A stretch of 16,377 nucleotides of DNA from an uncultured Collinsella sp. (lineage in GTDB: Bacteria; Actinomycetota; Coriobacteriia; Coriobacteriales; Coriobacteriaceae). Where the stretch lies: positions 1 through 16,377 of the forward strand of contig UQPP01000038.1 in assembly GCA_900543025.1 (NCBI GenBank), given 5' to 3'. The notes beneath the pieces were generated by a model, which saw only the letters and a list, made by a program, of their open reading frames with translations, was not told where the DNA came from and made no database searches. Positions within the stretch are counted from its first letter, which is position 1; each line of letters begins with the position of its first letter. Made by a program: the position numbers and the translations under genes. Below, piece after piece: positions 1 to 5,636 of the stretch.

Positions 1-50
1 TACGAGATGCTCAGGAGTCTCGTGGGCTCGGAGATGTGTATAAGAGACAG
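1..50. other. Illumina Nextera P7/i7 adapter left in the assembly
   Basis: This is sequencing adapter, not genome. Bases 1-8 match the end of the P7 oligo (TACGAGAT), 9-16 read GCTCAGGA, which I recognise as the adapter-orientation form of Nextera i7 index N704, 17-31 read GTCTCGTGGGCTCGG, and 32-50 are the 19-bp Tn5 mosaic end AGATGTGTATAAGAGACAG. Genomic sequence therefore begins at base 51. Translated across the junction it gives the familiar artefact peptides CLLYTSPSPRDS and MCIRDS. Because adapter sits at the outermost bases, the window starts at a contig end. Confidence 0.98.
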
Positions 51-583
51 TTCACCACCTGCTCCTCAAAGTACGCCTTCGGGTGGTTGCACACCGGGCA
101 CACCTCGGGCGCCTCGGCACCAACATGCAGGTGCCCGCAGTTCAGACACTTCCACACCTTTACGCCCTCGCGCTCAAACACCTCGCCCGATTCAATGCGC
201 TCGACGAGCTTGTTGTAGCGCTCCTCGTGGGCCTTCTCGACAGCGGCGACACCACGGAACTTCTCGGCGATCTCGGCAAAGCCCTCCTCCTCGGCGGTCT
301 TGGCAAACTCGTCATACATCGTGGTCCACTCGTAGTTCTCGCCCGCGGCGGCGTCGCGCAGGTTGTCCAGAGTGCCCGGAACGGCGCCATCGTGCAGATA
401 CTTAAACCACAGCTTGGCATGCTCGGACTCGTTGCCCGCCGTCTCGGCAAAGATATTCGAGATCTGAACGTAGCCGTCCTTTTTGGCCTTGGATGCATAG
501 TAGCGATACTTGGTGTGTGCCTGGGACTCACCGGCAAAAGCAGTCTCGAGGTTCTTCTTGGTCTGAGAGTTCTCAAAATCCAT
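51..583 (-). CDS. rbr: Rubrerythrin, 3' end missing (contig edge)
   Basis: Non-haem di-iron protein that, in anaerobes, reduces hydrogen peroxide with electrons from NAD(P)H-linked donors in the cytosol. The N-terminal ferritin-like domain (about residues 1-135) shows the expected ligands: E19 in FAGESQAH, E52 with H55 in NESEHAKLW, and the EKAHEERY helix near 116-123. A C-terminal rubredoxin-type domain carries C146-x2-C149 and C162-x2-C165. The start is ATG at 583, because AAGGGAAG lies 7 nt upstream; an in-frame ATG at 604 has no comparable site. Only 177 full codons are genomic; the frame then runs into adapter, so the last residues and the stop are missing. The family is usually about 180-195 residues, so little is lost. 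It is probably transcribed alone, as it has a 115-bp gap to the gene upstream. Confidence 0.95.
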
Positions 584-657
584 AGGTGTACTTCCCTTCA
601 ACACATGCCGCCCATAGGCTTTGAGCGGCCTTGTCTTTAGGATGCCCTCATGCCGAG

Positions 658-686
658 AATCTAAACCTTACAATCCTGTTTTTCAG
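658..686 (-). promoter_or_regulatory. Candidate promoter of the rubrerythrin gene
   Basis: On the minus strand CTGAAA (686-681) and TAGATT (663-658) lie 17 bp apart, each matching the sigma-70 type consensus at 4 of 6 positions, upstream of the rubrerythrin start at 583. The fit is modest. An imperfect inverted repeat (GAATCT/AGATTC) overlaps the same segment and could be an operator or chance. Confidence 0.3.
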
Positions 687-697
687 ATTCGGGTGGG

Positions 698-1603
698 CTA
701 CACGCTTAGCCAGCGGTCACCCTCCACGCGGCAAAAGCCCTCACGCTCCAAGTCGGTCAAAATGCCTGCGACAAGATCGCGCTCGACCGGCTCGCGGCCT
801 GCTGCCGCCTCCATTTCGTTGACACCCGCCACGGCCTCGGCGAGTGTGATGCCCGCCGGCCGCCCATCGCGCGCAGCCAGCAGCATGCGCACAATATGGG
901 CGCGCTTTTGACGGCGCGAGCCCTCAAACTTGGATTGACGACTATAGCTCGCCGAGCGCCTGGACGGATTGGGCAGCGTCTTTTTAAGATACGCGCCGTA
1001 ATCCAGCAACGCGTAATACCACGCGCGCGGCGTGTCGGCATCGTCTTGAGGCACGGCAAAGGGCGCAATCTCATCCGCCACCGCACCGGGGGCCGCCGGA
1101 CAGGCAGCTTGAATCAGCGGCACCAGCACGCGATCGGGAACGGCCGGCACATCGGGAAAGAAATGATGCAAAAAGACCGTGCGCACGTTGGTCTCCAGAT
1201 ACACGCCCGGAAGATCGAATGCAAACGAACGGATGCCCTGCGCCGTTGCCGGGCCAATGCCGGGCAACGCGACCAGATCGTGCATCTCACGCGGAAACTC
1301 CCCATCCCAGTCCTCCACAACGCACTGTGCAGCCCTGTGAAGCGCCAGGGCGCGGCGATTGTAGCCCATCCCCTGCCACGCATCCAAGACATCGGAAGGG
1401 GCGGCCTGAGCAAGCGCCCGGACAGTCGGAAAGCGATCGAGCCACGCCGGCATGCGCGCCTCCACGCGCGGCACCTGCGTCTGCTGCAGCATGACCTCGG
1501 AAAGCCAGATGATATACGGGTCGCGCGTGCGGCGCCACGGAAGGTCGCGATAACGCAGGACCCCTTCCGAACGAATCATCGAACGAAAGGGGTCCTGAAT
1601 CAT
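698..1603 (-). CDS. MutY-like HhH-GPD adenine DNA glycosylase, clusterless
   Basis: Base-excision repair glycosylase of the helix-hairpin-helix GPD superfamily, most like MutY, which removes adenine opposite 8-oxoguanine. Evidence: the SEVMLQQTQV motif with the MutY-type catalytic Glu near residue 36, and the HhH hairpin LPGIGPATAQGI. Two features are odd. The catalytic Asp of MutY/Nth (usually in a V-D-G-N-V context) aligns with Glu in YLETNVRTVFLHH. The four-Cys [4Fe-4S] loop is absent and replaced by a Cys-free, Arg/Ser-rich stretch (NPSRRSASYSRQSKFEGSRR). At 301 residues it also lacks the C-terminal NUDIX-like 8-oxoG domain; the tail looks like a winged-helix segment. The start at 1603 has AAGGAG 7 nt upstream. 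It lies 21 bp after the Rrf2 gene, so the two are probably co-transcribed. I recognise this as a distinct clade usually annotated as A/G-specific adenine glycosylase; its substrate is inferred. Confidence 0.85.
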   Translation of the reverse strand: MIQDPFRSMIRSEGVLRYRDLPWRRTRDPYIIWLSEVMLQQTQVPRVEARMPAWLDRFPTVRALAQAAPSDVLDAWQGMGYNRRALALHRAAQCVVEDWDGEFPREMHDLVALPGIGPATAQGIRSFAFDLPGVYLETNVRTVFLHHFFPDVPAVPDRVLVPLIQAACPAAPGAVADEIAPFAVPQDDADTPRAWYYALLDYGAYLKKTLPNPSRRSASYSRQSKFEGSRRQKRAHIVRMLLAARDGRPAGITLAEAVAGVNEMEAAAGREPVERDLVAGILTDLEREGFCRVEGDRWLSV

Positions 1604-1624
1604 GACAATGCTCCTTATGCGGCG

Positions 1625-2110
1625 CTATTCCTCCCGGCAAGCATACGCGCAAGCGGCGTACTCGGGAAACGCATCGCGGTCGGCGAACTTGGGATCGACA
1701 GCCGGAAACTGGCGATGGGCGACGATATCGCCGAGCGAAACGGAATCGAGATAGTCGCGCATCAGCGCCTGGGCTCCGGCCCACAGGGGATGATAGCAGC
1801 ACGTGCCCATGCGCGCACAGTCGCCATCGGGCGCGGTGCAATCATTCATAACCATGGGGCCCTGAACGGCCTCTACGACCTGACGGATCGTGACATCGTC
1901 GGGGCTCACCTTAAGGCGCATGCCGCCATGAACACCACGCAGGCTCTCCACAATGCCGGCCTGAACCAAGCCGTGCTGAATCGAACGGGCAAACGAATAC
2001 GGAACATTGACCTCTTCGGCAGCAGTGCGAACAGAAAGCAACCGCTCCGGCTCCTCGGCAAGCATCGCAAGCATGCGAAGGGCATAATCAGTCTTCCTCG
2101 ATATGTCCAT
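1625..2110 (-). CDS. Rrf2/IscR-family transcriptional regulator, probably Fe-S
   Basis: DNA-binding regulator of the Rrf2 family (161 residues, typical length). The N-terminal winged helix-turn-helix begins MDISRKTDYALRML and includes the recognition region around residues 26-66 (SVRTAAEEVNVPYSFARSIQ, then GIVESLRGVHGGMRL). C91, C98 and C104/C105 in the segment after the DNA-binding domain match in spacing the three Cys that hold the [2Fe-2S] or [4Fe-4S] cluster in IscR and NsrR, so it probably senses cluster status, nitric oxide, oxygen or redox. The start is ATG at 2110 with AAGGGG 5 nt upstream; the upstream in-frame extension looks untranslated. It heads a likely operon with the MutY-like gene and sits one gene from rubrerythrin, which fits an oxidative-stress theme. 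The exact signal and target genes cannot be read from sequence. Confidence 0.92.
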   Translation of the reverse strand: MDISRKTDYALRMLAMLAEEPERLLSVRTAAEEVNVPYSFARSIQHGLVQAGIVESLRGVHGGMRLKVSPDDVTIRQVVEAVQGPMVMNDCTAPDGDCARMGTCCYHPLWAGAQALMRDYLDSVSLGDIVAHRQFPAVDPKFADRDAFPEYAACAYACREE

Positions 2111-2198
2111 GTTTCCCCTTTCAAGGAATACGAACAGCTCGAACGAGCTCCGGGGCCGAGCTTGTGTCGAGACGCCAAATGACCGCCTGAACAACCAA

Positions 2199-2204
2199 AT
2201 TATA
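2199..2204 (-). promoter_or_regulatory. Candidate -10 (TATAAT) upstream of the Rrf2 gene
   Basis: A perfect TATAAT on the minus strand, about 90 bp upstream of the Rrf2 start. No convincing -35 hexamer lies 16-18 bp upstream, as might be expected for a promoter that needs an activator. A second candidate promoter lies farther upstream at 2272-2300. Confidence 0.4.
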
Positions 2205-2271
2205 AAATGGGTGTTCACTGAATGCCGCACTTGAAGACTAGCTGAATCAGGTACGGCCTAAAGTGCAATTT

Positions 2272-2300
2272 AGTATAACCGAACCCCCTGCTTCATTGAA
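2272..2300 (-). promoter_or_regulatory. Candidate distal promoter of the Rrf2-MutY operon
   Basis: On the minus strand TTCAAT (2300-2295) and TATACT (2277-2272) are 17 bp apart. The -10 is good (5 of 6), the -35 poor (3 of 6). One copy of a repeated 9-mer lies within its spacer, and a palindrome lies just upstream, which makes it the more likely regulated promoter. Confidence 0.4.
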
Positions 2301-2325
2301 CAGATGTTGCGCAACAAACCCCCTG
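2282..2325. promoter_or_regulatory. Operator-like cluster: repeated 9-mer around a 12-bp palindrome
   Basis: AACCCCCTG occurs at 2282-2290 and again at 2317-2325 in the same orientation, 35 bp start to start. Between them TGTTGCGCAACA (2305-2316) is a perfect 12-bp palindrome that abuts the second copy. The first copy is inside the -10/-35 spacer of the distal candidate promoter. The layout suggests binding sites for a dimeric regulator, possibly the Rrf2 protein itself. Confidence 0.45.
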
Positions 2326-2414
2326 TTTGAACACATATATCAGTAGAGGCCGGCTCGCTCGTTGCAAATGCGGTGATTTGGATAAAGAGGCATATAAGAT
2401 CGAGGGCCTATTAA

Positions 2415-2450
2415 ACGCAAAAAGCCACGTCCGAAGACGTGGCTTTAATT
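2415..2450 (-). terminator. Intrinsic terminator of tRNA-Asp
   Basis: On the minus strand an 11-bp perfect stem (AAAGCCACGTC with GACGTGGCTTT; arms 2446-2436 and 2431-2421) closes a TTCG tetraloop and runs into TTTTT at 2423-2419. It begins 8 nt after the encoded CCA. Confidence 0.93.
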
Positions 2451-2454
2451 GCGT

Positions 2455-2532
<78 letters not shown>

Positions 2533-2578
2533 AGGCAGTCGTTCGCGTTTGTTTCCGCTCGCGTGCGCTGCGGGGATT

Positions 2579-2608
2579 AGTATACACAGAAGTCTGTCCG
2601 CCGCGCAA
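2579..2608 (-). promoter_or_regulatory. Promoter of tRNA-Asp
   Basis: On the minus strand TTGCGC (2608-2603) is followed after 18 bp by TATACT (2584-2579), about 47 bp upstream of the mature tRNA 5' end. The position and -10 quality fit a stable-RNA promoter. Confidence 0.6.
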
Positions 2609-2640
2609 CAACTTTTTTGAAAAAGTTTTTCGGTCCCTCC
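2609..2640. repeat. AT-rich hairpin and CCCTC/GAGGG mini-hairpin
   Basis: AACTTTTTTGAAAAAGTT (about 2610-2627) can fold back on itself and is followed by TTTTT. The next bases, with the start of the long palindrome, can form CCCTC-CGG-GAGGG. They mark the left flank of the large palindrome. No gene is visible here. Confidence 0.4.
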
Positions 2641-2785
2641 GGGAGGGTCTCCGGGGCCGGCTGGCGCGGGTTGAGTTTGCTGCTCTACAGTCCTGCGCAA
2701 GACGGAAAGCACATTAAGTGCTTTCCTTTGCGTGCGGAACTCGCGACAAACTCAACCCGCGCCAGCCGGCCCCGGAGACCCTCCC
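2641..2785. repeat. 145-bp palindrome with perfect 39-bp arms
   Basis: The left arm 2641-2679 and right arm 2747-2785 are exact reverse complements over 39 bp, starting GGGAGGGTCTCCGGGGCCGG on the left. Further in, 2688-2700 and 2727-2740 pair imperfectly, and the tip is a perfect 9-bp hairpin GGAAAGCAC-ATTAA-GTGCTTTCC (2704-2726). The whole block would fold as one long RNA hairpin or DNA cruciform. No ORF has features of a real protein here and no target-site duplication is obvious. A non-autonomous mobile element (MITE-like) or genus-specific repeat is most likely. Confidence 0.85.
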
Positions 2786-2898
2786 TGCCGTCACTTGCTT
2801 CAAAGACTTTGTTCCTCGCCGCTTCCGCGGCTCGAGGTCCCCGTTCTCCTCGGCGGGGTTGTCTAAGATTGTTGTTGAACTTCGGCCTTTGGCTCAAA
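2786..2898. other. Gene-free spacer right of the palindrome
   Basis: No coding signal. It contains small hairpins: GCCGC-TTCC-GCGGC near 2819-2832 and CTTTG-GCT-CAAAG near 2887-2899. With the palindrome it makes a roughly 400-bp non-coding block between the tRNA promoter and the metallophosphatase terminator. Confidence 0.6.
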
Positions 2899-2899
2899 G

Positions 2900-2934
2900 A
2901 AAAACGGGAGATGCGATCTGCATCCCCCGTTTTT
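2900..2934 (-). terminator. Intrinsic terminator of the metallophosphatase gene
   Basis: The arms AAAAACGGGAGATGC (2900-2914) and GCATCCCCCGTTTTT (2920-2934) pair over 15 bp with one A-C mismatch around a 5-nt loop, ending in a T run on the minus strand. It starts 8 bp after the stop of the minus-strand gene, and its A/T-flanked symmetry would let it act in both directions. Confidence 0.88.
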
Positions 2935-2941
2935 GTTGCAC

Positions 2942-3409
2942 CTACTCTAGGTCAATAAATTTGATGCTCAGAATCTTGCCGTCCTTGACAAGCATTCTGG
3001 CCATGGTGGGGCCTCGGGTGCCTCTTGGATAGCTGGCACTGCCTGGGTTGAGGACCAGGCAGCGACCCACTTGGGCTTCTTTGGTTACGTGGGTGTGACC
3101 GTTGATAGCTACGTCCACGGATCCCACCGGGAGGTCTTCACGGTAGTGGGCTACGGCGAACTTGAGGCCTTCGTAGGTAAAGAGCGCCAAGCGGTCCACA
3201 TCGGGGCCGTAGTCGCGGTAGTAGTCGTTATTACCCAGCACCGCTCGCACGGGGGCGATGGTGCGCAGGTGCTCGTAGTCCATCTCCGACGTAAGGTCAC
3301 CGGCGTGGATAATCAGATCCGCACCCTTAAGCTCGTCCAAGAGCGCAGGCGAAAGATAGCCGTGGGTGTCCGAGATAATGTCGATACGCTTGGCGCTTGC
3401 ACTGTTCAT
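2942..3409 (-). CDS. YfcE/MJ0936-type metallophosphoesterase
   Basis: Small cytosolic phosphodiesterase of the calcineurin-like fold (155 residues, usual for YfcE), expected to use Mn2+ or a similar metal pair. All signature motifs are in order: D14 and H16 in SDTHG, GD at 37-38, GNND at 59-62, H88 in VAHYRED, and GHTH at 104-107, followed by NPGS. The family hydrolyses model phosphodiesters in vitro; physiological substrates are mostly unknown. The start is ATG at 3409 with GAAGGGA upstream; the longer frame from 3448 would begin inside the terminator of the preceding gene. Only 37 bp separate that terminator's T tract from this start, so the promoter is hard to place and some read-through from operon A is possible. 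Confidence 0.92.
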   Translation of the reverse strand: MNSASAKRIDIISDTHGYLSPALLDELKGADLIIHAGDLTSEMDYEHLRTIAPVRAVLGNNDYYRDYGPDVDRLALFTYEGLKFAVAHYREDLPVGSVDVAINGHTHVTKEAQVGRCLVLNPGSASYPRGTRGPTMARMLVKDGKILSIKFIDLE

Positions 3410-3446
3410 GGGATCCCTTCCGCAAAACGATTTGGTGCATTCATGC

Positions 3447-3496
3447 AAAAAGCCCCACGGCTCCGCAGACGATTTTGGTCTACAGGGCTGCGGGGC
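3447..3496 (-). terminator. Terminator of operon A (after response regulator 1)
   Basis: Two 19-nt arms (3496-3478 and 3470-3452 on the minus strand) begin and end in perfect GCCCC/GGGGC and GTC/GAC blocks, with a few mismatches and wobbles between, around a 7-nt loop. A TTTTT tract follows at 3451-3447. It starts 7 bp after the response-regulator stop. Confidence 0.8.
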
Positions 3497-3503
3497 CAGT
3501 GTA

Positions 3504-4220
3504 CTAGAGGCTCAGGGCCTTTTTGAGTGGCACGACGCGACGGCGCGAAACCGGTACGCGTTCGTCGACGCCCGTAATGCCCAGCTGGATAGCGCCCGAG
3601 GGAACCGTCTCGACGTCGGTGACACACGCCAAGTTGACGATATAGCGGCGGTGAACGCGGAAGAAGCCAAAGTCGCAGAGCTTGGCCTCGAACTGTGCCA
3701 GCGAGGTCGTGGACAAAAAGCGGTCATCGACCGTATAAATACAGGAGTAATCGTCCTTGGCCATAATAAAGCGAATGTCGTCCACGGGGATGAGGACCTT
3801 GCGGCCGCCCTTTTCCACCGGGATGCGCTCGATGGTCACCTTGCTGTCCGTGACAGGCTTGGCGCGTTGCATAACCTTATCGATCGCTCGATCCAGGCGA
3901 GCCTCCTCGACCGGCTTCATCAGATAGTCGACGGCATCCACATCAAACGCCTCGACCGCATGATCGCTGTACGCGGTTACGAATACGATCGCCGGCGGAT
4001 TCTTGAGCTTATGCAGTGCCTCGGCAAGTTGCAGACCCGAAGCGCCAGGCATCGAGATATCGAGGAACACAACATCGACGCGGCTCTCCATAAGCATCTC
4101 GATAGCGGAGCGAACGCTCGACGCTTCTGTGATCGTGCCGATCTTGCCCGTCTGCTCGAGCAAGAAGCGAAGTTCCGAACGGGCCGGGGCCTCATCATCC
4201 ACAATCATCGCACGCAGCAT
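3504..4220 (-). CDS. LytTR response regulator 1 (LytR/AlgR family)
   Basis: Cytosolic two-component regulator of 238 residues. The receiver domain (1-115) has the acidic pair D8-D9, the phospho-acceptor D54 in VVFLDISMPG, T82 in FVTAY and K102 in MKP. A linker leads to a LytTR DNA-binding domain (about 135-238) with the typical FFRVHRRYIVNL motif; this family binds paired 9-10 bp direct repeats. The ATG at 4220 is chosen because GAAAGG lies 10 nt upstream, while the alternative TTG at 4241 lacks a site. It follows kinase 1 by 72 bp and ends operon A. It is clearly paralogous to response regulator 2 at 9390-10124: the receiver domains share blocks such as LDAVDY or VDAVDY, FLDI(S/T)MPG and VKP/MKPVE(E/D)ARL. 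Its targets are unknown. Confidence 0.95.
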   Translation of the reverse strand: MLRAMIVDDEAPARSELRFLLEQTGKIGTITEASSVRSAIEMLMESRVDVVFLDISMPGASGLQLAEALHKLKNPPAIVFVTAYSDHAVEAFDVDAVDYLMKPVEEARLDRAIDKVMQRAKPVTDSKVTIERIPVEKGGRKVLIPVDDIRFIMAKDDYSCIYTVDDRFLSTTSLAQFEAKLCDFGFFRVHRRYIVNLACVTDVETVPSGAIQLGITGVDERVPVSRRRVVPLKKALSL

Positions 4221-4292
4221 AGGGATAAAACCTTTCGTCAACTAACTACGTCGGGCATCCGCCAACTAGCGTTAAACCCGTAACCTATCATT

Positions 4293-5636
4293 CTACTCTT
4301 GAATGTCGAAGATGCTCTCCGACAAATCGAGATGCAGGAGCACTTTAGCGCCCTTGCCCGGGGCCGATTCGACGCGTGTATAAGAGTGCGGTCCATAAAA
4401 GCGATGGATGCGCTCCGAAATATTGTGCATGGCCACACCGGCGCCGCCGCCCTGCGGGGAGCTGGCGTCGGGACGGGCGGAGCGTTCGTCAAACAGTCTG
4501 GCAGCGGTGCCTTCGTCCATGCCCACGCCGTTATCGGCGACCACAATCAAAATCGCATCTTCGCCATCCCTGTGGACCGACACGTCGATCCTCAGTGCAT
4601 CGTCGTCGCCCATACCATGGCGCACGGCATTCTCGACGATTGGCTGGATTACAAATGCCGGCACCAGCGTGTCCTCGACGTCCTCGGACACGTCGAAGGT
4701 CGCCAGCACGCGATCCTCGCCAAAGCGCGCCTTCTCAAACGTCAGGTAGCGCTTGGTCTGCGCGACCTCGCGCGACACGGGAATGAGCGAGCCCGAATTG
4801 TCGAGCGTGGCGCGATAGAACGAGGAGAACTCGCGCAGCAGCTCGCGGGCGCGCAGCGGATCGGTACGCGTAAACGACGCGATGGTGTTGAGCGTGTTGA
4901 ACAGGAAGTGCGGGTTGATCTGCGCCTGCAGGGCACGCACCTCGGCACGGGCCGTGAGCTCCTTTTGCACCTCGAGCTCGTGGATGGCGAGCTGCGTGGA
5001 CAGGATCTCGGCAAAACCCGAGGCAAGCGCGTACTGAGTGCGGTCGACGGCACGCGGGGTCTTGTAGTAGAACTTGAGCGTGCCGACGGTGCGGTCACCC
5101 ACCTTGATAGGAGCGATGATACCGGCGGGAACATGGTTGTGCGAGCCATCCGAACCCACCACGTCCACCACACGGTTGAACGACTGGACGATACCGTGCT
5201 CGATGACGTAGCGCGTGGCAAGTGTGTGGATGGGCGAATCGGGCAGCAGCTTTTCCTCAAACTCGCCCGCGCAGGCCAGCACGTTGCTCTCGTCGGTGAT
5301 GGCAACCGTCATGGCACGCGTCTCGGGCAAAATGCGCTGGCACACCAGACGCGCCGACTCCTGCGTCAGACCGCCTTTGATGTCCTCGAGCATGGCAGAG
5401 GCCACCGAAAGCGTCTCTTCGGTGTACTGCGAACGCACCGAATCGGGATTGAGCGTCAAATAGATAAAAATGCACAGAAAGATGCACAGCAGTGCGCAGG
5501 CGACCACGGTCGCGATCGGCTCGATTCCAGTCGCCAGGGCAAAAATAAAGTACACCAGCACGCAAATGGCGCAGACAACGGCGATCACGCGAAAGATTGA
5601 TATTGAATTATCGCGCTGGGCGCGGCGGTCGATCAT
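4293..5636 (-). CDS. LytS-type sensor histidine kinase 1
   Basis: Membrane sensor kinase (447 residues), presumed partner of response regulator 1. Two hydrophobic segments (about 15-35 and 41-61) form a short membrane hairpin. A GAF-like region (about 75-215) follows, then a His_kinase domain (PF06580 type) with H243 in QINPHFLFNTLN. The ATPase domain has an N box PIVENAVRHG, DNGVGM at 368-373 and GGGAGVAMHN near 396-405. Unlike classical LytS it has no five-helix 5TM-LYT domain, so any sensing probably occurs through the GAF-like part or the membrane hairpin. Its ATG overlaps the TGA of the glycosyltransferase upstream (ATGA), and GGAGGGGA lies within the end of that gene, so translation is probably coupled. 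Paralogue: kinase 2 at 10163-11548. Confidence 0.95.
   Translation of the reverse strand: MIDRRAQRDNSISIFRVIAVVCAICVLVYFIFALATGIEPIATVVACALLCIFLCIFIYLTLNPDSVRSQYTEETLSVASAMLEDIKGGLTQESARLVCQRILPETRAMTVAITDESNVLACAGEFEEKLLPDSPIHTLATRYVIEHGIVQSFNRVVDVVGSDGSHNHVPAGIIAPIKVGDRTVGTLKFYYKTPRAVDRTQYALASGFAEILSTQLAIHELEVQKELTARAEVRALQAQINPHFLFNTLNTIASFTRTDPLRARELLREFSSFYRATLDNSGSLIPVSREVAQTKRYLTFEKARFGEDRVLATFDVSEDVEDTLVPAFVIQPIVENAVRHGMGDDDALRIDVSVHRDGEDAILIVVADNGVGMDEGTAARLFDERSARPDASSPQGGGAGVAMHNISERIHRFYGPHSYTRVESAPGKGAKVLLHLDLSESIFDIQE

Noticed and set aside
7..405. Plus-strand ORF of 132 codons beginning in the first bases
   Set aside because: Its start and first 14 codons are adapter (MCIRDS artefact) and the rest is antisense to rubrerythrin with low-complexity, Arg/Pro-rich content.
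896..2182. Long plus-strand ORF antisense to the MutY-like and Rrf2 genes
   Set aside because: It is a high-GC shadow frame; the minus strand carries clear family motifs and good ribosome binding sites, while this frame has none.
4376..4386. GTGTATAAGAG, an 11-base match to the Tn5 mosaic end
   Set aside because: It is in frame within kinase 1 (residues near PHSYTRV), and the surrounding coding sequence is continuous, so it is chance and not a second adapter insertion.
4299..5600. 433-codon plus-strand ORF opposite kinase 1
   Set aside because: Antisense shadow of a fully motif-supported histidine kinase; no domain features.
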